Shown one piece after another: positions 12,310 to 26,060 of a stretch of DNA of 64,000 nucleotides. The translations under genes were made by a program, and so were the position numbers. The notes beneath the pieces are model-generated. The model was not told where the DNA came from. It made no database searches and was given only the letters and a program-made list of their open reading frames with translations. Position 1 is the stretch's first letter; every line of letters starts with the position of its first letter. The stretch comes from Caprimulgus europaeus (taxonomy: Eukaryota > Chordata > Aves > Caprimulgiformes > Caprimulgidae), in NCBI GenBank assembly GCA_907165065.1, contig OU015525.1, forward strand, positions 45,676,037-45,740,036, read 5' to 3'.

Positions 12310-12475
12310 TAGAACCATAGAATCATGTGGTTGGAAAAGACCATCTATCATGGAGATCAAGTCCATTGAACCTATCCACTACTAAACCGTACCTCTGAGG
12401 CCCCATCTACCCGTTTTTTAAATACCTCCAGGGATGGTGACTCAACCACCTCCCTAGGCAGTCCATCTGCCCCAG
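12310..12475 (-). mobile_element. CR1 LINE 3' fragment
   Basis: The plus strand starts TAGAACCATAGAATCATG, followed by GGTTGGAAAAGACC. It continues with the reversed coding remnant that in minus-strand translation contains [18 protein letters not shown], the CR1 ORF2 C-terminus. The 5' part is lost near 12475. Confidence 0.9.
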
Positions 12476-13049
12476 CATGAGAGGCTGTCACAGAGTGTAC
12501 ACAGAGATGGTTGGATGGGGTTTGCAGGAACTGGGGTAGATTGCTGTGCTGCAGCACTGTCCCTTTTGTTGAACTCATTGATCCAATAAGGTCAGCGATG
12601 TATGCAACTGTTGCTGCAACCAAATTCTGAGTATGTTTTTTGCTTTTCTTTTCAAAACAAAACACAATTCAGAACAGCAATCCAGTGACTGCCTCAAACT
12701 TCATAAAGCAGACTACCCATTCATGTGCTTAAGCACACAGGAAGAATAAACTCTTACAATCTGAAGTATGACAATGAACTGAAAAGCCTTCTGCGTATTG
12801 GTTCCCCCTCCTCGTGTTATGACTTGCTGTATTTCTGTAAGCTGCAGGACCCTCTCCCCAGCCAGAGAAGCCTCCCAAAGCAGAGGCTTCCTCTTGCCTG
12901 CTCCTCCAGCATCACCCTGCACCCAGAGCAGGAGGGTAGGGGGCACATCGCTATGAGGATCCAGCCATTTCTGGCTGGTAAGTCGAAGGTCCCTTTATTG
13001 CTATTAGCCACAGACATTGTGTAGAGGAGCTCTGAGGTGCTGCTACTGA
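12476..13049. other. Spacer between two CR1 copies
   Basis: This is about 570 bp with no gene recognised. Several overlapping open frames on both strands (12713-13217) show no known domain. Confidence 0.45.
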
Positions 13050-14476
13050 TCTCAGGCAAATGTTGTCCCAATCTTCAAGAAGGGCAACAGGGAAGACCCC
13101 AGCAACGACAGGCCTGTAAGTCTCACTTCTGTGCCTGGCAAAATTATGGAGAAGATTATTCTGGGAGTTATCAAAAAACACCTGGAAGACAACACAATCA
13201 TTGGTTCCAACCAACATGGGTTCCTGAGAGGAAAGTCCTGCTTAACAAACCTAATGTCTTTTTATGATAAAGTTACCCACCTAGTTGACCAAGGGAAGCC
13301 AGTTGGTGTAATCTTTTTGGCCTTCATTAAAACCTTTGATACTGTCTCTCACAGTATCCTCCTGGACAAAATGTCCTGCATACAGCTGAATAAACTCATA
13401 CTGCTATGGGTGAGCAATTGGTTGATGGGTTGGGCTCAAAGGGTTCTAGTCAATGGTGTTACATCGGGCTGGTGACTGGTCACTAATGGTGTCCTGCAGG
13501 GATCCATCCTGGGGCCAGTGCTTTTTAATGCCTTCATATATGGCTTGAATAAAGGGCTTGAAAGACTGCGAAAAGATTTTGCTGATGACACCAAATTGGG
13601 AGGAGCTGTGGACACTCTCAAAGGCAGAGAGGCCCTGCAAAGAGATCTAGATAAATTAGAGAGCTGGGCCATCACCACCTGTATGAATTTTACTAAGGAC
13701 ACATGCTGGATTTTGCACCTGGGACATGGCAACCCTGGACACACATACAGACTGGGGAATGAGAGGCTGGAGAGTAGCCCTGCAGAGAGGGACCTGGGGC
13801 TTCTGGTCAATGGCAAGTTGAACATGAGCCAGCAGTGTGTCCTGGCTGCCAAGAGGGCCAACTATGTCCTGGGGTGCATCAAGCACAGCATTGACAGTTG
13901 GTCAAGGGAGGTGATCGTCCTGCTCTACTCTGCACTGGTGTGGCCTCACCTCGAGTACTGGGGGCAGTTTTTGGCACCACAGCATAAAAAGGATATAAAG
14001 CTACTGGAGAGTGTCCAGAAGAGGCCACAAAATTGGTGAAGGGTTAGAGGGGAAGCCATATGAGGAGAGGCTGAAGTCACTTGGTTTGTTCAGCCCAGAG
14101 AATAGGAGACTGAGAGGAGATCTCATCGCAGTCTATAACTTCATCACAAGGGGAAGAGGAGGGGCAAGTCCTGATCTCTTCTCTCTGGTGACCAACGATG
14201 GGACCAGGGGAAATGGCAGGAACATGTGCCAGGGGAGGTTTAGGTTGGACATTAGGAAAAGGTTCTTCACCCAGAGGGTGGTGGAGCACTGGAACAGGCT
14301 CCCCAGGGAGGCAGTCATGGCATCAAGCCTGACAAGATTAAAAAAGCATTTGGACAACATGTGCCCTCAGACACATGGTCTGAATCTAGTGACTGTCCTA
14401 TGCTAGGGCAAGAGTTGGACCCAATCGACGATCCTTGTGGGTCCCTTCCAACTCACAACATTCTATGATTCTATGA
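13050..14476 (+). mobile_element. CR1 LINE, plus strand, with broken reverse transcriptase
   Basis: This CR1 copy keeps the RT fingers/palm region to the 3' end. Conserved blocks in order are IFKKGN, RPVSLTSVPGKIMEKII, the [17 protein letters not shown] block, GSILGPVLFN, the catalytic FADD at 13578-13589 followed by TKLGG, SALVWPHLEYW, and TRGNGRN near the C-terminus. It ends in two ATTCTATG units at about 14460-14476, the typical CR1 3' terminus. An in-frame TGA interrupts the frame at 13473-13475, and a frameshift occurs near 14011-14039. The element lacks its 5' end and the endonuclease domain. It cannot be active. Confidence 0.95.
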
Positions 14477-15577
14477 ACTCAGTGAAGGAACATCCTGTAA
14501 CTCTTTTTGGCCTCTTTCCCTGAGTTACAGTCTCTCAGGATGACTGCAGCAGAATATCTGGGTGTCTCATACACCGAAGTAACAGAAGCACTGTTCATCA
14601 TATGCTTTCTCAGAAGTGTATCAATCGTTGTAAGATATGCTTTTAAATATTTCAAAGATCTGATTTTTTCAGTAGTAGCATCTGTTCTTTTCAGGGGGAA
14701 GTTTGTGACTAATGACACTAATTGTACCAATCCCGGTTGACAGAGCAGAGATCATATACACACACACTTGCAGACCTATTAAGTGGGTAACCTATCAGCC
14801 TGCCTGCCACGTATGTGGAAGCAAGAAAGCCCACCCAAAACCCAGGTTCCCATGGGGAAAAAACAACCCAGTGCTGAAACCTGAGGCTGTGGTTGGCAGG
14901 CCTGGTCCATGTTAGAGCTCTGCCACGTGCCCTGTCCCTTTCTCCTGCTGTCAGCAGCCCCGCATCGGCTCACCCCACTCACAGACCAGGCCCTGGGTGT
15001 TTGAGAGGGTAAAGTCTGAAGCAGTTGTAGGTGTTTCTGAAACAGCCTTACCATCTGCTGGAGGTAAGGACACACTGGCATATCTTATCTCTTCAGGCCC
15101 TTGCTGAGATAGCTGGTGCGCACGTGTTGCTGCCAGATAAACCCACAAATGGCTTAATGGCAGGTACATAATAGCCTGTTAGTACAGGTTTGCCTGGGAT
15201 GCCGGCAGGTGTTTACATGGAATTTTGCCCTGCTTGTCATAGCATATAGGACAGCCAGCACCTGGCAACCTCCTGCTGAACAACATATTCTTTAACTGCT
15301 CTGAAGTGGTAGCAGCAGCTGCCGCCAACCTTATTAAATAAACAACAGGTTCTGCACCTGCCTGAGCAAAATCCTGCCCTGGCTCCCAGCCGGCACACAG
15401 GTAACCCTGCCCCACCCCGTGCAGCAGCTTTGGGGGTTACTGGGAGTCTATCAGTATTGATTTGTCCTTCAGCTCCAGAGGTCTGCCCTGCTCTTTTCTC
15501 AGGAGTATTTACTGAGCTGAGAGACATGAAAATCTCACTAATTAGATTTCTGTTTTATGGATGATTCTTGCCTCTCT

Positions 15578-15612
15578 CACACACACACAAACGCGCACAC
15601 AAACACAACCCC
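15578..15612. repeat. CA-rich microsatellite
   Basis: An interrupted (CA)n tract with GCG interruptions, reading CACACACACACAAACGCGCA and onward. Confidence 0.7.
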
Positions 15613-18600
15613 CCAGACATACAAGCACAATGGTAATGAGAAAAAATCACTATGGCATGATAGCCAAGTGCCTGTTCCTTGTAGAGCGCTTTGATACAGT
15701 ACATAAAAATTCTGAGTTGTTTCTGATGATACAAAGGCTTGGTACAGGACAGGACTTTTTATTCTCCAAGGAGTGAAACTGTGCAAAAAGCCTGATTTTT
15801 GTTAGGTATAACCAGCAAAGATGAGAGAGCTACATATCCTGTCTTGTTACAGGTGAGCTTGTACTCTTAAAGCCATAAATTATTATTTTATCACTCCCCT
15901 TTCTATGAGGTTCAATTAAATCTTGGCAAATTACTAGATTCTACAGTGAATATACTTGTCTGGATCTACAGACTTATCAAACTCATAAGGAATAGCAGGA
16001 AGGAGGAGTTACTTACCTGCTGCCAGGATACCTCCCCTCTGTTGTTTTATTTTCCCTCCCCTTTGTGCTGTTGAACAAGATGTACTCTGAGTGACATCCT
16101 GGCATTTCCTCCAGCCTCCAGCGAGCGGCAAGTGCCCGAAGAGGTTGCACACGAAGCACAAGTGAGTAAAAAAAGAAAAAAAGGCAAAATTTCTTGTTAT
16201 ACCTGTGTGAGACAAAAGCCAGTGCAAGAAACAAAGGGATTACAGCAGAGAGTGGAATTCCACTTGAATGCTAAGAAAAAAGCAAACAAAATACTCCCCC
16301 CTAAAAAACCCCAAAACAACAAACCAGGTGACAAAAGATCAAAATGATCCATTTAAAAGCCGTTTGGGACTTAGTTTGAGGCAGCACTCTGAGAGCAGAG
16401 CACCATGCTAATTGGCTCCGTTCTTTTGATCCACAGAGCAGGATATCCTCCATTCACATGTTTTCTTGAAAATTAAAAGACTGAAAATACTCAGCAGCAG
16501 CTCTTATATTACAGTTTTGACACACAGACACAGAAAGGACCATCTGTTAGGTCTCTCAGCTACAAGAGACATGAAAGGGAAAAGGTGAAACAGGAACACT
16601 GCATCTGTTTTGTAGTTGTATATCTACCCAGACACAAGGATATATTAACTATGCTTTAGCAGCATTAAATTCCTGACAGGGACAAGTTATTTACTACTAA
16701 TAGTCCACAAAAGCAAGCTGGCACAGCAAATCCCCTTCACACAGAGCTTCAGGTCTAAGAAACAGGTAATGATCATCAAGAGACTGTTATTTGCATTTAA
16801 CTATTTTCCAATAAATTGCCATCAGCTTGCTTTTCAAGCACAGCTGATAAATACAGTAAATGCAGCTAAAGCATAAGACTGAAATGCCTGTGTGTCAGCA
16901 GTGACCACCATCTCTTCTCATGCTCTGCCTTTCAGACACCATGGTGCTGCAATCACTGCCCAAGTGAAATGCTCTATTTTTAATAGATCTCCTACTAATT
17001 ATGCATTCAAGTGACAAATGTGGTTTTATTGAAAAGAAGTGCAAGTTCCAGCTTAAGTAGCTCTGAGGGAATATCACCTTTGGCTGTTTGTGGGCACACG
17101 TTGCCTTCTAGTGGCTGTCCCCAGCTCCCTTGTACCGGAAAGGTTTCAGGATACTCTTCCACAAACATTGGTCCAGAGTGCAGGATATTTTCTTAATTCT
17201 TTCTATGGGAGAAACAACAGTCCGACTAGACCTGTGCTCTGTATTGCTCAGGAGGTAAGATAGTACAAGTCACAAGAAAAGCCCCTTTTCTTGACACACA
17301 TCATGGCTTGTTTTGAGTGTCCTGTAGGAGAAATTTTTAATATGTTTTAAGCTTTCCACAACCTGTAGCAAGCCAAAGCAATGGAAGTTTATCAGCTCAT
17401 GGTGCTGAGTAGGCCTGTCTCCTGCAGGAACACGAAAAAAGAAAGAAAAATTTTAAAAAATAAATAAAAAATAAGTAATTTCTTTCAAAATATTGATTGC
17501 ACAACACCCACAAGAACTGGAACTAAAAGAGCTCTGGGATGAGGTCTGTTTCTGGCCTCTGAGAACCAGGATGGCTTCCATCTTAGCAAGTGGGAAAAAA
17601 TAGGTAGTACTGAAAAGCAGGAATTGATTGGAGAAATATTTAAATCAGTAGATTCAGGAATATGGAAAGTGGGAGAGAAAGAGAGATGACAAAGCTAGAT
17701 GGGGCAGTCTGCCCTCCCAGATTTGCTAGAGGAAGAGTTCACTAGCAAGGCAATTAACCAAAGCTCTTTTTATCTGCATGTAAAAACAATTTCATCTGAA
17801 GTGTCTTCACTTGAAAGGCGTTGGCTGCTTCTACAAAATGCTTCCTATGGGCTCAGTGTTCATGGTCCATATTACCTTCAGGATAATCTGCAGGACTGTA
17901 TCCTAAAATGCTTAGCTGCAAATGCAAGAAAAAGGATTTAGAAATGACTGCAAGAAAATAGTGACTAAGCTACATCACTGAAAGAAGGAGCCACATGAGA
18001 ATGGCCAAAGCTGTAGACTGTTTAAAGAATCACAGACACAGAAGACAAATTTTTCCTCCTTTGATGTAAAAAACTAGGGCTAGAGTGGGGGAAATAAAGG
18101 TTGGACACAAAGAACAGAAGGAATTACAGATGGAAATTAGAAGCAGAAGCCAAATCATGGATCATCAGTTCAGAGGGTGAAAAAAAATGTGACAGCAAGT
18201 AAAATGTAAAAGACTTGTTACAATAGAGCTGAAGAAAATTAAAACAAAATGGCAAGAAATTTGAAGAGAAGACTTTCAACTGCACAGACTACAAGGAGCA
18301 AGTGGTCAATGAAAGATGCAGGGGCCTGGAGAGGAATCTAGCCACTGATGGGGTAGGCATTTTTTTTTAAAATTCAACACCCCACCACTCTCTTGCTTCA
18401 ACAAACAAATAGTTTATTATTGCACAAGAAACAGGGCCCTTGGTATTGAGGACTAATGATTAACATAGCTAAGGAAAAAATGTTTAAATCAAAATGGGAT
18501 ATTTCCCCTCAAATTATTATATGCATGTACAGAACAGCATTATATAAGAAGTCAGATTAGACTGTTGCAGTCCTCTGTCTTGGCTCTGTAGTCTATGAAT

Positions 18601-20417
18601 ATACTTGCAACACATGGCTGTGTCATTCCCACCTGTTCTCCAAAACTCTGCTTATACACATATTGCATACATAATGGAGAAAAAGGCAGCATATACGTGA
18701 GCAGCAACTGCCTTCAATGCAATCTGCATAAGACAAACATGACAGAAATGAGTTAAACACATTAATACACCACACAAAATCCAAAACTCTTTCTTCTATT
18801 CAGAGCTATGAGTACCAACTCTTGGGAAACTGCCAATTTGAAGAACATACATAGCTCATCTTCCTTGAATATCCAAGCAGCAGAACTGGTGGAAATAGTT
18901 TTCCTCTCCTCTAAACCATTAGTTGTATAACTACAACTTTGAATCTCGTGCGAAATATAATAGCATTAATTGGTATACTTTGGTATACATCTTTTGTTTA
19001 AACCCAGTGATCAAAAACTAAGAGGCTCCTCATACCTGTGAATTTATACATAGTAAGACTGCATGACTTATTGTGAACCCTTTCCCAAAGAGATCACCGT
19101 CCAAGTAAGCTATGCACTATTGTGGAATCTTCCTTTCTGTTGGTCTACTGAAGGAACAGATGCATAGAAGACTGAATTTACCCTATTAATCGACAGATGT
19201 TTACACCAAAGACCATTGGCCACCTTTTTTTCTGTCTTGTTAGATTCTTGGGTGACCATAATGTATGATAAATGCAGAATGACTTGAAACCCACACATGC
19301 AGTCTTCCAAAATTGTCACCTGCAAATTTAGGCCCAGAAAGAGAAATAAAGAGCAAGAGCAAGAGGAGAGTTAGGAAAATATTACTAGCAACTTCCTTAT
19401 TGTTTTGGTGCTTGAGAAAGTTGTGGCTCAAAACTTAGTACTGTTTTCTAATGACATGTCACCTAAAGAACTCGGAGGACTACCTCTTGGAAAGAGAAAA
19501 TACCCCAGGCTACTGTAATCATTGTGGATTATCTAATGAGATGATTCTGAAGGTAATATGGACCATGAACATCAAGCCCATAGGAAGTATTTTGTTGAAG
19601 CAGCCAACACTTTTCAAGTGCAGCCACTTCAGATGAAAATGTTTTTACATGCAGATAAAAAGAGTTTGGCTGTGGCAAACAAAAGAATGCATTTGACATA
19701 GGGTAACTAATTACTGTAACAGTCTGCCACTAACTGGAATACCACCGCACTATAAAAACAATGAACTTACCCCAAAAGTTGAGAAAACCAAACAGCAATT
19801 CTTTTTTCCTCAACAAATATAAAAATCTTCCCCTCCAATATGTTGATAAGCCTGACAAGGCAAAGATATTTATATCAAATAATTCTACAATATGATCTTC
19901 CTAGAAAATCATGGGGTAGGTCAAATTAACTGTATTCATGAGACAGACAGAAAGCAGAAAAGAAAGTGGAGTTCAGATTTTAAATATAAAACCTTTTTTT
20001 TCCAATTAGATTAAGCAGTGCAAAGGGAGAATTCAAAATTTCTTCAATATTTTTCAGGTCCATCATAGCATAATGAACAAAAACCAAAATGTCTGTTCCT
20101 TAATCTTCCAGAAAGGATTCATAACCAAGGTAAGCAACGTGGAACAATGCTAGTGTTCATGTCTATGAATTTAGATAGTCACACCACTATTCTGCATTTT
20201 GAACTTCACTGATTAAATGAGACACAAAAATAAAGGCTGGTGGCCCTTACATCTGCATCCCCAGCTATGCTTCACAGGCACAAGTTTTCATCCCCTGTGG
20301 ATGAAGGCCAAAGCTTTTTATACCACAGCAGTTATTTCTTATTTCCACTATAAACAGAGCTATAGTCACTATGTAGCTGAATGTGTGTGTAATTCATCAT
20401 AATTTGCCACCAAGACC

Positions 20418-20436
20418 AAAAAAAAAAAAAAAAAAT
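20418..20436. repeat. Poly-A run (19 A)
   Basis: An uninterrupted run of 19 adenines. No processed-gene sequence was recognised upstream. Confidence 0.8.
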
Positions 20437-23236
20437 CAGTCTCCTGGTACTCTCTGCCTAGAACTGTATTAGCCTCTCTATTTGCAAGCAGTGGGAAGTT
20501 CATGTCAAGAACATAAAATGACATGTTAGATTCACAAAAAAAATGACAGCATGTGGCTGACTGATTTCATAGGAGAAACCCTAAAACATAAACCAAGCAG
20601 ATCTTCTAGAAGGAATCTAATGCTAAAAATGAAGAATTTATTCATCAGTTTGCTTCCTTTTAACTTAATCACTCACTCTCAAATTAAAGTGTTAAAAGAA
20701 CATCATGTTTTTAAAAAACATGAGGAACTCATTATTTACATCTACATGGTATTTTTTGTACTGTCATTATCTTATTCTGCCCACACTTGGAGTTAGCTAG
20801 AAGCAAGTGAGCTCTGAGTGAAAGCTAGACAGCCATGCTTGCATAAAGCTGGGCCCAAGCTAATAAAGCTTGCTGAGAATCTGATTTTCTTGTTGCTTTA
20901 GGTTGGCATCACACTACCATGGCTATGTAGCTTCCAGTAGGGCCATAGCATCGGTGAAGAAAGCTCACGTCTGCTCAGGGCACGTGTAGACATATTTACA
21001 GGTTAGGGGGGAAAGAGAAGCAGAACAGAGGGATTTATTCATTACAAGCTGACTTCTTAGTGCCTGTGCTTGCAGTCATCCTCAGCACACCAGTCAGCAC
21101 AGTCATCCTGCCGTTAGTAAGGCAGCACCAACTACGACTAATCCTTCTATGTCATGTCTGGGGGAGCAAGGAGCCATATGACAGCTTCCAGAGTCACAGC
21201 TCCTTCTGCAGTCTGCTCCCCAGACAGCCCAGCTGTACCCCATGACTGCTGCATGGCCCATGTTATGCTGCTTACAACTGGCTTATGATTAGTCTTATTT
21301 TTCCCCTACTAGCCATAGATTTGGTCTCTTCTTTTACAAATATTGTAATTAAGGTGATGTGAATGCTTAGTAATCCTGATTTACAATAATGACATATTAT
21401 CCATTCCTAATTGCTTTTCAGTCCTAATTGTTTCCTTGGAACACATACCTGATCAGAACAAGTTTTAAAAGCAAGAACCAAAGCAACTGCTTGGGATCTC
21501 AGATCACTGAGGACAGGACAGGAGAAGGTCCACTGAAGTTAGAGGAGGTAGCAGTGCAAGACAGTAGAGTACAGCTAGAAGAGAGACTGTACCATGCCTC
21601 TACTTCTGCCTGGAAACTCCACAGCTCTAACACCAGCTCTGCATCTGATGTGATAAAAAAAAAAAAAGTCACTCTGAAGTGTGAGACACCACCTGTCAGA
21701 AGTGTACTGTGAAACATATGTTCATGTTTTCCCTTTAAGACAGAGTATTTCACATTTTGGTTTTTTATATATACTTTAGATTACAGATGAATCTATTGTA
21801 CCAAAATATTGACAGCTGCTTTCCAACATGGGAGGCTGCCTTTCATGTTCAGCAAACTCCCCATGCTTTTGACAATAAAACATTTGAGCAAACTCTTGCA
21901 TATTGATATTCATTACCTGTACGGTTTGCATAACAGACACACAAACAGCCCAATCAATAATATCAGCTCATATTGACTAGCTATTTCTACCCTGAAATAG
22001 GAATGTCAAGCTTCAATTGGTTCACATTCATTCACTGTGTAAACATAATTTAAAATTAACATGCACGAGATAAAGCACATACTATTATTACCACGTGGAG
22101 TAACCTGAGAGATGCACCATAGCACAAAGCTGGTGTACTACACAGAAGTAGTCAATAAGATGTAAGGTGTAATTTGCTCTGGGGCTGCCCAAGAGAAGGA
22201 GCCATAGCTGCAACTAGAAGAAGTCTGAGAAGGGACAGTGCCTGGGATAACAGGATGTTCTGCCTACCAAAATGCCTCTGTCGTACTTTGATCTACATCA
22301 CACCAAAGAAACAGGCTCCCACCCAGCTTGCACAACCGATTAGAAAGATAAAGTTAGCTTACACAACTTTTGTGCACATTAATCCATAGGACTGCATCTC
22401 ATCTAGGGCAACTACCAGGTACCAGTTAAACAAGCAAGCTCTGAAGACCAAGGAAGACCTCACTTGCGCTCTCTCTGAGGAACCCCTTGCACCATCCTTG
22501 CTCCTTCCTTCCCAGGTACCTGCTACTGTCTAGTGCCTTTGTCTTTTAACCACCTCAAGGGGGAGAGAGAAGTGTGTGAGATCCCTTGTTTATTTATGGG
22601 CAACTGAGGCATGGCGGTTTTCCAAACACACAGAGGGAAAATGTGGCTGAATAGTGCAGTCCTGGGTTAACTAGTAGCCCCCAATACTCGTTAAACACAC
22701 ACACAGGTTTCTTAACATCCACAACGCTTCTTTCCATGCCTGCGCTGTTCAGTGGTTCATGGCTCACCCTTTACAAGGTTTTGATGTTCTTGTGTCAGTA
22801 AATAGGGCTGAAAGAAAACACCCAAAAGATATTTTTCCACCAGTTTATATCCTTGCCTGTTACACCGGCAGCCTCAAGTCGGCTGTCCTGGCCCCTGTAT
22901 CATTCATCCTTTCTTTGCTGTGCTGGCAGCAAGATTCCCAACCTCTATATTCACAAGGTAGCCCTAGGAGGGACATGACAGAACAAACAGCCAGTGCTGA
23001 GTTATATGTAGAGGTAAAAAGATCCAACACAATTTTCTTTTACCTGAGCTACTGTTGATTAACAGGGTAGAGGGGAGGGAAGGAGCTATGATCTCAATCT
23101 CTAGAGATAATAAAATAGATAAAATTAAATCCTTTCTACAGGGCCTCACTAAAACCTGTTTGGTACTGAAAGACGTGAATCACAGGACAGTCACTAAGAG
23201 CTGTATGAAGAATAGCTTTTTTCCTAGTCCTGGGGA

Positions 23237-23258
23237 ACAACAACAACAACAACAAAAA
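23237..23258. repeat. (AAC)n microsatellite
   Basis: About six AAC units in a row, followed by an A-rich stretch. Confidence 0.7.
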
Positions 23259-23395
23259 GTAAAAATTGGGACAGTGTTTACAAACTCCTTTAGAGTTTTC
23301 TGCCTCTCTTTCAGTACCACCACAGAACCTCTGACAAGATTTTCCAGCTATTTTCTCATCTGCATTTGCTTGTTTTTTAACAAAGAAATCTTATT

Positions 23396-23592
23396 TTAAA
23401 AAAAAACAAACCCAAAAGCAGAGTCCTCAGCATAAACAAAAAATATCTACATTACCATTATTATAGCCTGAATGAAAAACAAAACAAAACAAAACAAAAA
23501 AGCAAAGAACTAAGAAGTTTGTTTCAAACAAACAACCCAAAACAAACAAAACAACAATAAGAACAAAAACAACAACAACAAAGAAGATAAAA
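23396..23592. repeat. A/C-rich low-complexity tract
   Basis: About 200 bp dominated by AAAAC, AAAC and AAC units with short interruptions. The reverse strand gives a Val/Phe/Leu-rich open frame that is a by-product of the repeat, not a gene. Confidence 0.75.
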
Positions 23593-25639
23593 AGGCCCTT
23601 TGACTGTCCTCTTGTCAAGTCAGGACTAAACCCTGGTCCTGCAACTCTCCAGAACCACAAACAAGTTTTCTTGGCACTTTCCACTGGTGATGAGAGGGAC
23701 CATCATTTATCCAGCAGCACCTTGGTGCTCTAAGATCTCTGTGCCCTATATTTTTATCTATTGAGGGCTCATCATCTAGTGTTTTCAAGGAAAAAAAGTG
23801 AAGCTCAGTGATGAGAAGAAAATACCACAGAGCAGCTGCAGCTGTAATTGGCTGAAGGGCTAACAAACGACCTAATATCCTTCTAGCTAGGATTTATCCA
23901 GCTGCTCGCTATTCTGATTAAATAGGACTAATCCATCAGACAAAAATTGCTTTGCTGATTCAAGAAATAAGCTTACCTGTTTCTTAATTTTTCTTTAATT
24001 TTATTATTAGAAGATAAAGTTCCACTTCTCTGAATCTAATGTTTGTTCTAAATTATTCATGGATAATTTCATAAATTAACATATGTGAAACCTGTGCTCT
24101 GTATAAGGCTCTGAAAAGCTGATCTAAAAAGGAATGTCAAGGCTTTTACCGTCATAAGAAACAGAGGCTCATAAAATTATGACCATTAACCCTCCTCAGT
24201 CAAGTAAAGCAGGAAAAAAATAATATCTAAAGGTTTTAGTAAATACATCTGAATTTGCCTTCTTGGATAAATGAGTGCTGCAATAAAGTGCCAAGTAGCA
24301 ACTAATGCATACTTATGCGCTACTTATTTCCTGGTTTCAATAAATCCAATATAATAAAACTGACAGATGCTGTTTTACCTATTCAAGTGATTCTTGAAGG
24401 GCCTCAAACTGTCATGCTGCAAGAAGATATGCCATCTGTGCTGGGGTTTGGGGTTTTTTTAAATAAAAATAACTGACTGGACAAAGAGTGGTAACAGCAC
24501 ATGATTTGTCTAGCACAAAATGGGAAGCTTGCCACCTTTACCTATAGAGGTAAGACAATTACTGGACTTGGCCACTATTTTCCTATCCATTATCTACCTA
24601 GACTGTTATTTTGCAAATGTTGAAAAGAGAGGAATATAAAACAAATAAATAATTGAAATTTAAAGCAAAATTAGATATTTTTTCATGTTTCCTTTAAAAA
24701 TTATGTTAATTGGCATCCCTTTTTAATGACAACATTAGCAGTGAGTAATAAAAAGTCAGCAGGATCTACACATGGATAAATAACAACACACTAATGATAA
24801 TTACATAAACCTTCTGTGTAGAGACATGTGGGTCAGGAATTGAATTTGCACTCTCCAATTAAATAGTCTATCAGGTCCCCACATCATGAGTAACCAATGT
24901 CACTGGTAGGTTTTATTCTCCCATATTCAGAGTGGTCTCATAGTTCTGTTTGTTAATGTTCAATAAAAGATTATGTTTCAAGGCCAAATTGTGGTACCTA
25001 TTGGTACTCAGTGGGAGTGTTGATTAGAAAAGGGTAGCAACGTTTGAGTTTCAAAAAAGAGCTTTTTCAGAAACTTAGAGACTATAATTTCTACTTTATA
25101 TTTACGCGTGTAGAAGGTCCTTTCTGATGAAAAAGGATCAACTTAAATGCATGTGTTTCTAGTTACATATGGGCATAACTGCCTTGCTGAAATGGGGCAT
25201 TTTTTTAAGCGAGTGACTTTAACAGTGGATATTTAAAGACTGAGCAAAGAGTGTCTGAATTACTGTGAGCAGGCCAAAGAGGGAATGATTGAAGTCATTG
25301 CCTTTAGTTTCAGAGAAAATACACATTTTTACATCCTTTTTTTTTTTTGACATAATGGGATATGCTTTCTTGTCATTATAAAACAATCTGACAAAGTAGC
25401 TGAAAATAATTCTCATACAATCAGAAGAATATGGTGCTTCTAAACAGGACTTTATTCTGTGGTTCCAGGAAGCATTTGGCAGAATAAGTCACATACCACA
25501 GGCTGTTTGGGAACCCTGAAAGTGGCATCTGCTCTGCCTCGCTCTAGGCACAGTTAGAACAACAGTTTGCTTACAAAGTCTGTGGTCCTGAACTACAGTG
25601 ACATATGAAAAATAAAAGCTAATCTAATACCTGTTGTAC

Positions 25640-26060
25640 TGAGCACAACTGGCAGCATTTGGGTAGCTGGGGGCTGCATGGGAGAAGGTCATGAGTTGCC
25701 CTGAGCAGCTAACAGCCACGTCCAGCCAGCTCTGAAACTGATGTGAGCAACTCATTGCCTGCCAGAGCTTCAGCATCCAAGGAGCACGTGGTGCCTCTGC
25801 TCAAATGCATTTCAGAAAAAGCAGCACCCTCAAAGGGCAGGGGACAGATGGGGACATGCTCTTGGGCAGATGCATGGAGGAGGCACGGGGAAGAAGACAT
25901 TCTGGGGCACTGAGGTAACCTGTGTCAGAGTGGGGACAATCTCAATGGACTGTAGCCTGGGGTGACCCATACCAGGGCAGGGGCACCTCTGAGGGACCTT
26001 GGACACGGGTGTCCCTCACTGGTGCAGGGGGAAAATGAGCAAGGAGAAGCAGAAAGAAAC
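25640..26060 (+). other. GC-rich island, possible old LTR remnant
   Basis: This 420-bp block is much richer in G and C than the desert around it. Its right half (about 25940-26060) contains a string 'GGACTGTAGCCTGGGGTGACCC' shape, then GGTGCAGGGGG and an AAGGAGAAGCAG segment, in the same order as parts of the repeat array and downstream segment of the solo LTR at 6487-7632. I infer a diverged LTR fragment of the same or a related family. Ends and identity are uncertain; no splice-bounded exon was recognised. Confidence 0.3.

Larger units (their letters stand above)
14477..25639. other. AT-rich gene desert
   Basis: I find no supported gene in these 11 kb. Simple sequences are listed separately. 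Open frames are all below about 115 codons and lack known domains. Some ancient repeats are likely but too diverged for me to name. Confidence 0.5.

Noticed and set aside
20704..20722. CATGTTTTT/AAAAACATG inverted repeat
   Set aside because: Nine A/T-rich paired bases with a 1-nt loop are expected by chance in such AT-rich DNA and it has no context.
23427..23684. Minus-strand Val/Phe-rich membrane-like frame
   Set aside because: It is a translation of the A/C-rich simple repeat.
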